From assembly GCA_040954595.2 (NCBI GenBank), contig CM082584.2, forward strand, positions 6,634,001 to 6,698,000: a stretch of DNA of 64,000 nt. Reading direction: 5' to 3'. A program made the position numbers and the translations under genes. The notes below the pieces were generated by a model. The model saw only the letters and a program-made list of their open reading frames with translations, was not told the DNA's origin and did not search any database. Numbering within the stretch: position 1 is the first letter of the stretch; each line of letters begins with the position of its first letter. This DNA comes from Balanoglossus misakiensis. Taxonomy: Eukaryota > Hemichordata. Shown here piece by piece: positions 25,761 through 38,849 of the stretch.

Positions 25761-26472
25761 CAAATTTCACTCCTGATATTTTAGGATTTTATAGTTAAAT
25801 ACTCAGGAAAGCTTAGTTATTAAGAATCTTCCAGTCTATTTTTCCCTGAAAAATATAAAAAGGCAGGAATTAGTCTGATAAAGATCTCCAACAGAAACAG
25901 CCTCTGGGCATCACTGATATCTTCCGCAATTTAGATTCAAAATTGCCCTCTCCTCCTTGGATGGCTAATAAACCTTGCCTGCAGTCCCATATGACACCAA
26001 GCAATAAAATGTTCAGTTGTCAAGGATTTTCTGGGTTTAAAGCTTTCCTTTGATCTTTTAATGACCATTTCTCATCCTCCACGAGCTGTCAAAATTTCTC
26101 CATTCATAAAAATGAAGCATTCAGCAGTTTTTTTACTGACGCTTATTTTTCTGCTAAATGCAAAGAAACTACACTGTACCAGGATATGCTGTTTGAGAAA
26201 AAAAACACCATTTCAAGTATATACCCCCTTTGAAAGATATACAACTAGATTACATTTTTCAAAACCAGCTGCCACACTATCACGCTGGATTATCATTATA
26301 TCATTTCAACGAATATGTTTTGCAGTAAATTGAGCTTTTCAGTTCAGTTCATGTGCTCATGCAAATCAATAACTGGCACAGTTAAAATGAAAAAGAGACC
26401 CACATAGAAGCTCCCTGAAAAGTCTGGCATGCATGACTGCTGCATGATGGGTATTTCAATTTTTCATGGAAA

Positions 26473-26680
26473 CTTAGGGGAGAACCAATTGACTTTGGGA
26501 GGGGGGTGGAGGCTACTTTTTTCAGCTATATTCATTTTCAATTGCCAGTCCATCTTTTTCGTTAAGGCACTGCAGAAGAAAATATTTTTTCCTCCACTTC
26601 TTCTGCCATCAATTCCCCCCCCCCCCCCAAAGTTTCTCCAATAGACCCCCCCTACAGATTTCAAATGGTTCTTCCCTTAG
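26473..26680. mobile_element. MITE with TTAGGGANGAACCA ends and G-runs, copy 1
   Basis: The left end is CTTAGGGGAGAACCAATTGA followed by a G-run. The right end, read on minus, is CTAAGGGAAGAACCATTTGA, also followed by a G-run. The second copy is at 49661-49859. In both copies a homopolymer G-run sits just inside each terminal repeat. Confidence 0.7.
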
Positions 26681-29600
26681 CGACTGACAAAATTCACGCT
26701 TTCATCCTCTCTTCCGGAGCTCAGAAAAATATGCGTGCTGTACTACAAATGCTACATCTCCTCAAAATAAATTTACGATCGCACGAAACCTTGAATCCAG
26801 AAGTAATTCATGGGTCCAGGTCTCGGGTTAAGTATGCCAATATAGAGTGGCCTGAAATTACCAGGATTGAAGTTGATCAACCTGCACGGTACGAACTTCT
26901 TGACGAGACAAGTACATTGCCGGGGGTCCCTGGACAGAGCGTTTTCTGTATGTACAGAGCAATCTTTATTGCGCCCGGTGGGCCAGCTGTATCAAGTAGC
27001 AGTATACGTGTAGCGGCAGATATACTTCACCCTGTTTCGCGCACGCACACTACGGGTGTACCTTACACACTTCACACCACAAAAAACAGTCGGATCTCGG
27101 CCAAAGCAAACAATATACACTGCTATTTGCGCACCCTCTGGGCTGCAGGTGTCAAACGTGAAAAGAGAAACCCATTTAGTCTTGATCCATGCCACACAGT
27201 AACACGGCTGTACTCGAATTCAACAGCAAACTTCAGTACGGTGTCAGCTTAACTGCTACGGTTTCCTGCCTTTACCACCGGAGGCATGCCGAATGATATA
27301 GCCTGCAAAAACTCGCTGCACGCAGACTGCAAAATCGTTAATCACCCTGGAGACCAATTTAGGACACTGCCGATTCTAGCATAAAAGTGCCTTGGCTCTT
27401 TAACGCTGACAAGAAATAGATAAAAAGACTCCACAAATTTACGGGCAGACCCCTCATGCATATTCATTCGTTCGACATTCTATACACACTCAACTTTTCA
27501 AACCGTTCACCTCACGCGGAGAGTCAAGCTTCATCGGATTACTAAAACCTGAAACTATTACAAACTGTCAAACAAAGACGAGGGGTGTACATGATACACT
27601 GGTGTTGACAGACCGCTGTTGACTGCAGCCCATGCTTTCTATGGGCAGATGTGTGTGTTTTGTTTTATCATATCCTAGCAAAATCATGTGATTTAATTGC
27701 GTGATTTGATCAGTTAAGACTCGACATGTAGCCACTTGCTTGTAACAAGCTTCGCCGACCCTCTACGTGTCAAATCGCAGCAAATGATATACTGTTTGAC
27801 ATATTGAATTTTATAGACTAATTTTCTTCAGTATTCAGATTTCATAGTTTCTTTGACTGGATAATTTGTGAACTTTAATACAGCTTCTCCAAGTGTAGGT
27901 TTTGAAGATTCTGCATTTCAGTCAATCAACAGAAGCCTCAAAAATGAAAAAGGTTCAACTATCATATGGCTTACTTTTCTCACAGCTAGTTGCCCTACTT
28001 TTTTAAAGGGACCACTGTTTCGCTTGACTCCTGAACCCTGGCAGAAAATAAAGAAGAAAAAAACAGTGGATTCTCATAAAAACTCCAGCCAGACCTGTTT
28101 TACGAGCCATGTGGTCACTTCAGACTTGTGTCCGCTTTCGCTCAAGAATCGCCCAAAACAAACTGGTTAATTCTTTGTGTTGGTTTCTTACAAAGCATCT
28201 CTGTGGTTTACGAGGGAGCAAACACAACCCGTTTTCTTGCCACGTAAAAACAAAATAAAAACACATAAATTCACCGGACAACATGTCAACATCATGGGCT
28301 ATAAATTCCTTCCCATGTGCTACAGTCATCGTCCGCTCGCAAGGGCCGTTAGCTCGAGACTAGTCTCCCTGACCTTGGCAGGCGAAGATGTCAAATAATA
28401 TGATTAAAGGGGTTGGAGTAGACTTAATCTTGATTAATGCTTATTTTCACAACTGCACAGTCACCCTCAACCCGGGCATAATATCACAGAGATACATGGA
28501 ACCCATTGAGTATCCATTTAATTTTCACCAATCTCACAATGGCTGTAGAATCACTCAAAAAAAAGAATCGATTGGTATACCTAGACTCTTGGAGACTGAG
28601 ATACCAGTAGGTCTATCAATTCCTGAACTGATTTAATAAAGTTTAATGTGATGCCATCAATACCACTGTGATTTCAGTATCACAATAAAACAGAAACCCT
28701 TCTTGTTTTACCATGAGTGTCAATCGTATCTTCATTTAACGGCCAGGGAAAAGCATGTCCGCAGTGTTCGGAGCTCAGAAAATCACAGATCCAAAACTTC
28801 AAGTAGGAATAAGTTACAACACGCAGAATACACCGAGACAGCCTGTCTGCCGTGTTCAGAATAGAAAATATTTTAAGGAGTCATGCTCAATAAAAACCAC
28901 AGGGCAGTAACTTCGAGTGTCCCGACATAAAGCCCCGGAACACAATGGAAGTCGACCACTGAGGGGGAATTACAGCCGGATCGACTACAAAAACCTGTGA
29001 AATTTCTCATCAGTGTTTAATAAATGGAGGCAATGGCCGAGTGGACAGCAGATCTGTGTTCAGGAAGCTGCTAATGTATTCTCAAACAAATAACATATTA
29101 TACAGGGATTACTAAATGACCACCTTTTCGCACCTTTGACCCTGTTATCGGACATGGCGAACTGTTATGAATTTATGGTTTCACGTGAATGACGTGCCAC
29201 CTCTATAGCGTAGTGGGTCATTCGGGTAGGGGTCCACCCAGATGCAGGGCATGGTTATCTCAATAGGCTAACATGTAGAATTTGAGAAAATACTTCCAAA
29301 ATTGTCATTCTCTTGAACTTTTCACAAACCGTGCAAGAAGGGAGAAGGGAGCCTTTAATAAATGATATAAAGAAAACACTGAATGTCTGTTAGAGCTGTT
29401 CAGATATTTTCAATATAGGAAAACTCTAGCATGAGGATGTAAGAAAAATGCTGACTCAGCATTTTACCCCATGAAAGGGGGGGGGGGGTTAGCAAATCAA
29501 AAGAAAGCTGCATGAAAACATTTTTTTCTGAGTCATATTTAGAAATAAACCTTGATTTGGTCATAATGATCACCTGCCATAGGAAAGGTAATGAAATCAC

Positions 29601-31239
29601 TGAACAGTGTCTAAAAATAGCAGAATGTGTGGGTCACTCAGCAAAGCATGCTGGGAATTAAACTTGTTATTGAAAGGAGATACATGTACATCCAATCAAG
29701 TGCCCAATAAGACACAGAGAAAAGTCCCTGATGCTTGGAATGTTAATTTACAATTAATGAGCTGCTGTCCTCGGTTAATTCACTTCCAACGTCATTAAAT
29801 GTTTGCAATGTTTAACGCTAACCAAAAACTTTTGATGACAATATAGAGTATGATAGGTTCGCATAGTGATCCTTGATCAAAAACTGCCATCATGTCATTT
29901 GATTTTTTCAAAAGTTGATATCCGCTCAGAAAAAGTTTATTTTCACTCATTTTATAAGTGATATGTACTTTCCATCACCTTGTCTATATTTTTAATGTCA
30001 TCGTTTATAGTAACCATAGAAACAAAGGACAGCCCATCCTGCTACTCAAACAACTAGAACAACATATAAGGTGAAGTCAACAGTAAGTTAACTGGTAAAA
30101 CTCACAGCTGATGTGCTGTATGCTGAATGAGTATACTGTATGCACACACCAATGCATTGCCACTGGGCTGGTTTTGGTTGTACCTGTATCTGCAAGGGCT
30201 GTCTGAATGCACTGATTGCATAATTAGCTCTGGAGTAAACATGCAATTACTTGGTAAATGTGTGTTTATACTGTGGGCATGCCCTCAACATCTGTGTTTT
30301 GAATGCAATGCTCAATGCATAATTGGAAATCACCTGCAAGGTACAGAGCTAATTTGAAATAAACTGGCATTGTACAAAATGTACATTGTCTTGAATAAGC
30401 AATGAATAAGATTTTTTTTATAATTTTAAAGCAGCTAGTCAAACATACAGGATTTGTATATTCCAAATACTAATCCAGGTACTGCAGCATGTTCTAAAAC
30501 ATTCACCTTTGAGTATATTTCACTTTGTACAGAAACGATACGTTCAAAGTATAAACAACTTTTGGGATCACCACGCCCACTCAGTATTCACTAATTTCTT
30601 TTTGCAATACAGCAGTGTGGGTGGCTTCAATTATGGCTGAAGTACTTCAATTAACATGACAACGATTCCTTTGTTTTCCAGATTAACATATGAACCCACT
30701 TCCTTCAAAGGAGGCAGGTGGATTTGCCAGGAAGTGTGTGTTCTGCTCCAGATCTGTCCTTCGAAAGTGTTCTTTATTTTTGTGCAAAAAAACAGAGAAA
30801 GGACAAACTCTTCACTGACTGACATCCAGTTTTAAGGGTGTCAGTATACATTTGAATTCCATGATGTCAGTTTTAAAATAAAATAGTGCGAAACATCTCG
30901 TTCATTTAAAGAATACAATCCCTGCTAAATTTGCATAAGCCCAAATATGGTCAAAAGGGCGTGTCTATCATCATCATCATCATCATCGTTTTCATTATCT
31001 ACATCAAGTCGCGTTCTGGGCAGTACGATTAGAAATTGCCTCATTATATCTTCTAAGCACATTCAGACACGCACATTCAGGGTTATTACAGGGTGAAGTG
31101 TTTGACAAGGCCATTCTTGTTAAATGGCTTGTTCGGCCATGACATTCTCCGGGTCGCAACACAGGAAAAACACCGGTAGCAGATGAGATGAAAACGCAAA
31201 ATGATTGACTGAAACTCCCCCCGTACACTGCCCGCAGTG

Positions 31240-32540
31240 GTTTTCTCCGTCGGACTGATTGCTAATACAAGTACTACGCGTCGTGAATGTTGTTGGCGTG
31301 CTGGGTTCTAGAGGCTAAAAAAACAAGCTGATAGCGATACACGCAAACCCCTTCTCATCCGATACACGCCTTCCGGGCTGCGAGCGTGACGCTTTTCGGG
31401 GCACCCGGCCCCGGTCCAACATTAACAACAGCGCACTGTCAGCCGGGGCAGTCGACGCGCATAAAAGTTGTTGTTTTAGCAAAGTGCGCTCTTTGCGCGA
31501 CTTACTAAGGTTAAAAAAAACGCGAACAAAAGCGAACTGCAGACGGAAACCAACGTCAAATTATGATGTTACATGCACCCGTGTCCATTTCAGAATTACC
31601 AACGTGTTTTTAGCGCTTGTGGGCCCGGCTTGTGGAAAGACTGATTTAAAGGGCCATCGCGTTACTCATTACTGCCGTAGTCATGGCAAAATCTCGGAGT
31701 TCAAATACTTGAACATAAAATAAATCATGTTCAAACTAGATGTGGCCGTTCGCCAAAACCGTCTGGGGGTCAACCGAATGCCGGAGACTCGCCAAGTTCA
31801 CGTGAGCGGTTTTTTCAGTGAAATTTTATGGACTACAAGACGCATCACTATCGTTTAATCCGTCGTTTGCCGGGAGAATAGAACTGTTCAATACAAGCGC
31901 GTCGACGCGCCGCATGCAACATACACGCACACGCGGTTGCCGGTGTACAGTGGCAATTTCTTGTGTGCGGCACTCAGATCAGCAAAGATTTCGCACATTC
32001 CCCCCAAGTTTGATCACTTAAAACTGAGGTAGATAGCCTTCAATAAAAATCCCCGTTTCCGTACCCATACTATTTCTGCGAAGGATGGAGAATACGGCGA
32101 GAAACACTGTTCCGAAGTCGTTTACGCGTAAGCGAGGTGGCAGACGAACTAAAAGTTCCCTCTCAAAACTCAGTGGGCGATCGAGCTGAGTTCGAACGAA
32201 ATAACTCGGGCAAAAAGAAACTGCGGTCAAAAAACGTCAAGTGAACCTACCACAGATAAACACCGAATATCCAGCTCACATCGTGTTGATCTTTTCACAT
32301 GTCTTCACGAGCGAACGAGTCGACAACAGCAAACACGGCGCGGCTAATATTCCCAGGCCAGGCATTGTACGTAGTAGAGTCGACTGCTGCAGTGTGATGT
32401 ATGTTTCAGACGGTTTCCGCAAACTGTCTTCTTGGCCCCCCTATGTGATCGGAGAAAATCAAAGGAGATTGTTGCCCTGTGCCGACGCTGAGGCGTCAGT
32501 CTCGATGTGGACGTTTCAGTTCGTGCACGTCAGATGACGT
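31240..32540. promoter_or_regulatory. CpG-rich block, candidate promoter or enhancer region
   Basis: Much denser in CpG (GCGACTT, GTCGACGCGC, CACGCGG, CGGCGAG) than the flanking AT-rich DNA, with no convincing exon. It lies upstream of FGFR on the same side as its missing 5' UTR exon. Promoter function is inference from composition and place only. Confidence 0.3.
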
Positions 32541-33261
32541 TATTTCACGGTCAACAGTGTTGAAAAATTAATGAAATCAAGACAAACAGTCTGTTCAGTT
32601 CTCTCACTCGAGAGCCAGTATTGCCGGAGGCGTACCCACCGTATCAATCACAACTTTTTTACATAACTGTAATTTAAAAGAAAAGGGGGAAAAATGGAAC
32701 GCATAGTTTTCTTATATAAGAAGCCAGCCTACGTCATCATGATTAATATAATAATTGAAAACGTAAACATGACATTTCCATCTTTCCGTGTGCCGCGTGG
32801 GAAAGCGATGATGATGTGGTCATGTGATCCCAAGGGACTGAATATACGTGATTAATTTCTCTCTTTTAATTGTTCCTGTATTACGCCCGCAAATATTCTA
32901 TTTCCGTTTGATCTTTCCATTTCTATCCCTTCGGAAATTACGAATTCTTGTGTGTGCGTCTCGGCAGTTACGTTGAGAGACAGGGGGCTATATGCAAGTT
33001 AATTTTTAAACGCGGCTATAATTTTTGATGTCGTGGACACGAACATCATTCTAACGAGGCGGGGTTTGTAACCGTCTGCCCAGTGGGGATTGGGAGTCGG
33101 TACGGGGGGGGGGGCACGCATTTGAGAGCAACTTTTGCGGGTGAGTGGTTGCTATCCGTACCCATCATGTTCACCGGGGGTTCTTAAATATTCATGTAAA
33201 TGCATGCGAAGAAGTGAATGGCAAAAAATTCCCTCAACAACGTCAACATTCAACCATTCTG

Positions 33262-33495
<234 letters not shown>

Positions 33496-34399
33496 CCCGC
33501 CCGCCCACAAGCTTGGTGAGATTGTTTGACGGTGAAATGATTTCTACGAGTCCTATTCACCGTTTATGCAACAAGCAACACAATCTGGGCTTCCGGGGGT
33601 CAAGCCCTCCAGACCGCTAGCGATTGTCAGGATTTACAGCGACTTCCGAGTTTCATTATATCGTCTGCGCCTTTTGCAATGACATTTTGATAGAGAGAGA
33701 TAGCAAAGGAGTGCGGGCGTGTGTGTGGCATTATGAATATGACCCACTTCCAATCATCCAAACAAATGCGATTTGTTGTAGTCTACTGAACAAAAGGCAT
33801 AAGATTATTGCAAGTTTTCCTAATAGCAAAAAGATGAATATGCAGAAACTTGTAATAGCCTGCTATTTGATTTTGGGGTATTTAAAATTGTTTGCAGTAA
33901 CTTACTAGTAGGCCTAAGACCCATCACATAGTTTTTGAAAGTATGACCGCCAAATTGATTCTTTCACCTGTCTAATATCAGTATATTGTATGGCAAACCG
34001 AAAGTTCCTGAACATTAAAACGACTGATAAACGCCAGTTTTTTTAAGGCCCCATGCGTTTTTTGAGTCAAATCTTACCACTTGGGGGCGCGCAACATCGA
34101 AACAGAACGCTAAAAAAAATTAATGTTAATATACTTCAATATTTCATCGCAAGATCTTACACAAACAGTGTATCACTGCATTTGAACTACTAGTATTTGT
34201 CTCATTAAAACTGCACGCACTCGTGTTCACATGTCAAAGTTTCGTGCATATACATGTATATGCCAGTTTCGAGAATGCTAACCAGCGCGTAGGTCCTACT
34301 GTGTTCATCGGTTTTATAGTGTCCAAAACATCCTCCGCTTTTTAATTTTCATCACGTCCAGTACCAACTCTTCACTTGTGATTAATCACCCCTCTACAG

Positions 34400-37320
34400 T
34401 CCTGTCACACTTCAGGAATTCAGTGATTTAAACCCCGCAGGAAGTGCTCTCCACAAAAGTAGCACAAAGAAAGCGACGTTGAATCCACAAATACCCGAAG
34501 AGAGCGCTTTGTCCGGGCCCAAGCCCCCGGCACGTTTTACATGATGCTTTTTTATGTCCAAATGCGCGACACGGTCAGGCGGATTTGTAAGGGGAGCATC
34601 TTCAGATCGGGCTGGCGCAAAAGACCGGAGCTGCCACAGGAAGCGTCCCCCCATTGTAAGTGTCCCATTTGCGTCACGTCAATACAGTGGAATATATTGA
34701 GACTTCAAAAGCGGTCGCACCAAAAGGACGGAACCCCGGGCGCTCAATCATCCGCGTGGCTATTTCGAGAGATCATACTTGGGGACGTCGTTGAATTGCC
34801 TGTATTGGCCGAGTCCCAATCGTCTTTTGACCCAATTACTCGCAACGATTTTGTCTACATCTATCAAGGTGACCCATATTTACATCAGGTCAGGCAGCGG
34901 GAGCGAGCACACACTCCCCGCCACGCTTATAGCACCGACCGCAGGCCTCGCACTATACGTCAAACATCCAGATTGAAATTAATTTTCCCGTTGGCTTCGG
35001 CGAACGTGTTATCGATTTACCATCAAAAGATGACGAGGGTGAATTTGTGTCTGGGTTTAGCGAGACATCTATTTTTAACATCCACTGCCAGAGGCGAGGA
35101 TCACTACTGCGTCACGAGGAAAACAAGATATAATCCGACCACAGTCGCATCCCGAATCGTCGAAAGAGATCGCCTTATTAGGGAATATATAGAAACTTTT
35201 CGACGAACCTCAAAATACGGGAATTAAAAATAAATAATTTAAGGAAAGCAACTACATTCAGAGCCCGACGAACGACTCCGAAGTTGTGTTTTTGTTTTCT
35301 CCCTTTTCATGCTTTTTATAAACTTTCTCCCGAAAAAAAATGTAAAACGGGTATTCCTTATGACGAATCCGCGCATGCTTTCTGTACTTTATAGAGTTCG
35401 GAGAGGGGTGGATATTGCTCCGAGGTACATTCATTTTCATTTTGATCTTTGTCGGTGACTAAACGAAAACAAAAGTGCGAATAATTGATCATTTCCGAGA
35501 CTGATAACATGCAAGTCAACGAACACTAACATTAATACTACTACACAAAAATGTAGGTCAAAGAATTCTTCAGGGAATATATGCGCAGTGACACTGACGT
35601 GAGCGGAAGGTGTGGGCCCGAGACCATACATCGATGACTATCGCGTAGATATGGCATTGAAGATTTACCGTCCCCGGCGTATATGTCATCATGAAACGAA
35701 ATTCCGCCCGCCTCGCTTGATCAGTATGCAATCAAGTGAATCAACAAGTGGTTTTTGCTTTAAAAAACGGAGTGTCTATTGCCACACGGGTGTCAATAGA
35801 CTTGTCCTAAAAAAACACTATATACACGGACAAGTATATTCCCTGTAGATTTGGCAAGTTTAGACCTTCGTGTTTTTGACCCACAAAGAGACATTTTGGG
35901 TATCCGTCTAATATTGTATACGACACACTATTGCGCACAGGATGTCGTGATATAAAACGCACCTGCGCATGTGTATACCGAAAAGCCAAGGGAAACGGAA
36001 TAATAACCCCACCCACACAGCGTATTATCAATTTCAAGGAATATTCCTTATCGGAAATCACAAAACCACGCTAATGACTCTGGTGCAGGGGCTTTTGCAT
36101 AATGTATGCGATGATGTTTGATGGGTATAATTTACGTTTTGAAAAAAAAACGATGCGTCGTACGAAGTCGTAACTGCGCGCGCGTCGGGATGGGCCGGGG
36201 AGAGACTGTGGAAAAGTTCGCCATGTTTAAAAGTCGCGGGAATAATGTGCGTGAGGCCCCCGGGTAAGGCCTACCGCACGCGCACACCCATCACCATCAC
36301 TACTAATTATAAGTCTCTGTTTTAACAACCCCCTCCCTTCTTAACTGTTTTTTAACAGATGAATGTGGTACATGTTTTTGTGTTTGTTCGTTTTATCAAT
36401 TTTAAAAATTCAAAATACACGCGCAGAGTGACATTTCTTGAACGCTATAACATTGAGATGTCACGACGCGTTTTTTTTTTCTGGAAAGCCTGACGACAAC
36501 GTCAGAATATATGAACTGATTGTCAAGTCGAGCGTATAACGCGATTTCCTTCTCTTTCAAAACAAGTCTTTCATTCACGCAATTTCAAAAAGACAAAATA
36601 CACTATTTTGGGGGGAGGTTATGGGAAGTCCTTGTATGCATGGATTGCAAGTGCGAAAGCGGGTGGCAGAGTATGTAGTTCGGAAGCATGAATTATTGAT
36701 GGAGGCGAGTTTGAATTTAGGAATTTGCCTAGAACTAAGGTGCACGAAAACTTGGGCATGATACAGGTTGTGAGATTTGTATAGACGCTGAAGGCTATGA
36801 AGGCAGTCAGTTCTTGTCGAATAACACTTTGAATAGTCGAGACTAGCTGACGTTTAACTTGTTTTTTATTTAGAAGATCACGGCAGCATCGGTATAGACG
36901 TGTCATGTGTCACATCGCGTCTCGGTCCACTATGAATGTCACGACCTTCATTCACTCAGAGTCGAACAAACCCAGCAGCAAAGACGTCGGTGGGTTTGTG
37001 AGTGTGTGAGTCATCGAGCCTTTATCTCACCAGGTATTTGTGCCGCAAATGTTATCTTTACAAAAAAATGCAGACAGCGCGACTAAAGAACGCGGCGAAA
37101 CGTGGGCGCACTTGTGTCGTCGTCACAAGCTTCAATACGATCTAAGATGGTTAAAACGATTATAGATGCTGTTTACAGGCGTCGCATATTCTTGACAGCA
37201 ACGTCAACATGCGGCACTCAAACACGCGAGAATAGTCAGCAAAAGAAGTAGCCGATGTACAGCGCCCCCAACCAACCCTTCGTTGCAAAAGCGACGCATT
37301 TGTTTTTCCCCCGGTTATTA
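34400..37320. promoter_or_regulatory. CpG-rich region with no clear gene
   Basis: CpG-rich stretches, for example near 34.6-35.2 kb and GCGCGCGTCGGG near 36.18 kb. The plus-strand open frame 34541-35227 (228 codons) has no start context, splice or family evidence and is best explained by the lower stop frequency of CG-rich DNA. Another candidate for the FGFR promoter. Confidence 0.25.
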
Positions 37321-38568
37321 CAATGCTTCGACGAATTCTGAAATAATCACAACGATTAAATTAAACATGCCCAACCACCAGCAACTTAACAAAAATTAAC
37401 ACATTCAAAACACCACGAACAGCAAGTCCATTTACATTAGTTTGTCTTTTATGTATATCACTGCTCACAGAGAAACCACACAGGTCTTGAAAAAAGTTCC
37501 TGGCCGAAAACATCATTTTGTGTGATGAGATATGTACATACGAAATATTTGTTCTTAACGATGCAAAAATGTAGTTTACCTAGTGGTGATAATATTAAAT
37601 TTTTGGACACTATTTCTACTACATATGGACAAAGAAATACATGATATGTAAACACAAACAGATTTAGTGTTTTCTTTGCTAAACAGATCTATTTTTGTTT
37701 AAATTGCTAGACTAGACACAGCTGCATTGACAAATTTTTAGAGCTCTTCAACCTTGAACTTTTTTGCTTGGATTTACAGCTGCAGCGATTCATGTGCAAG
37801 ATGGCCTGATTTTGATTCTTAATTAAACTTCTGGATTTCAAAAGAGAGTTTCCTTGAGCAGACCGCAACTGAAATTCTTGTTGTTGTTTTTTTCTTCTAA
37901 ATTTTCACATTACATGTGACATTGAATTCATGAAGACTCATAAATAAGAGAAATGGATACCATTTCCGAGTATCGGAGATGCGTGTGCCAACACAGTGAA
38001 AACACCTGAGAATCTCCAACTGTGAATAAATAGTACAAGAAAGACAAGAGAACACTATTGCACCAGCCAGGAATTAAAAAAAATAAAAATGAAAGGGACT
38101 CAGACTCAAACATTTGCAAATAAGGAATTATGGCAGTGGGCAGAATATTGACGAGGAAGAAATAAACAGTACACCCAATTCTATTGTTTTGTTGAGTTCA
38201 AACATATTGGAAGAACAAACAGAAATACTGAACAGTATTAACGAGCAGGCAGTATTTCGAATTGGAAGAAACAAATTCACATACACCTGAAAACTATAAA
38301 ATAATTTTACATACTGGCACACTCACAATATCTATCTAGCATTCTAGTCTAAAAACAGCAGACTATAAGCCTGATATCGATATAAATAGAATTATTAAAA
38401 CTTATTAACTTCACGAATAGGGGAAACAATTTTTTTTTACAAGGGTGCATACAATATGTAGTCGTCTTCTATTTTCTCAGATTTACACAATGCGTTCAGG
38501 ACGTGTCGGGTCAAATCTTTAGCCGAGCCTTGAAGAACTGACAGCGTCCTCTCCGTCGGACAGCCTAG

Positions 38569-38849
38569 TCAGCAGTGAGTTATTCTGTGTTCTGTTGTCC
38601 CACGTGCTCCGTCCTCCCCTCCCGCATCCGCTCCCCCTTCTGCCCCGGCGCACTCCCCGCCCGAGACGTCGTCGGCGCTGAGGTGGGCCGAGGAGTTCCG
38701 CATGGAGTTGCGGAAGCGCTCCGTCAGCTGCGGGGCCAGCAGGGAGGAGGCGGGGCTGAGCGAGGGCGTGCTGCAGCGGGACGCACTCAGGTCGCACTGT
38801 CCCATGAGTCGGATCAGCTCTCCCTCGTTGGGGCCTCCGACAACATGTT
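38569..38849 (-). CDS. KCTD3: KCTD3 last exon and stop codon
   Basis: Acceptor TTTTTTTTTTTTACCCAG precedes 38849. It encodes [20 protein letters not shown] then [15 protein letters not shown], matching vertebrate [26 protein letters not shown], and runs through a Gly/Ala-rich tail to TGA at 38569-38571. Just before the stop, a second frame reads [21 protein letters not shown] to a stop near 38519, which looks protein-like. An unrecognised short intron or frame change near 38580-38600 could make that the true C-terminus. Confidence 0.75.

Noticed and set aside
26665-27252. Plus-strand open frame of 195 codons
   Set aside because: No family resemblance, starts inside the right end of a MITE and lacks codon-use or splice support.
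34541-35227. Plus-strand open frame of 228 codons
   Set aside because: No recognised domain, no splice or start evidence, and CG-rich DNA has fewer stop codons by chance.
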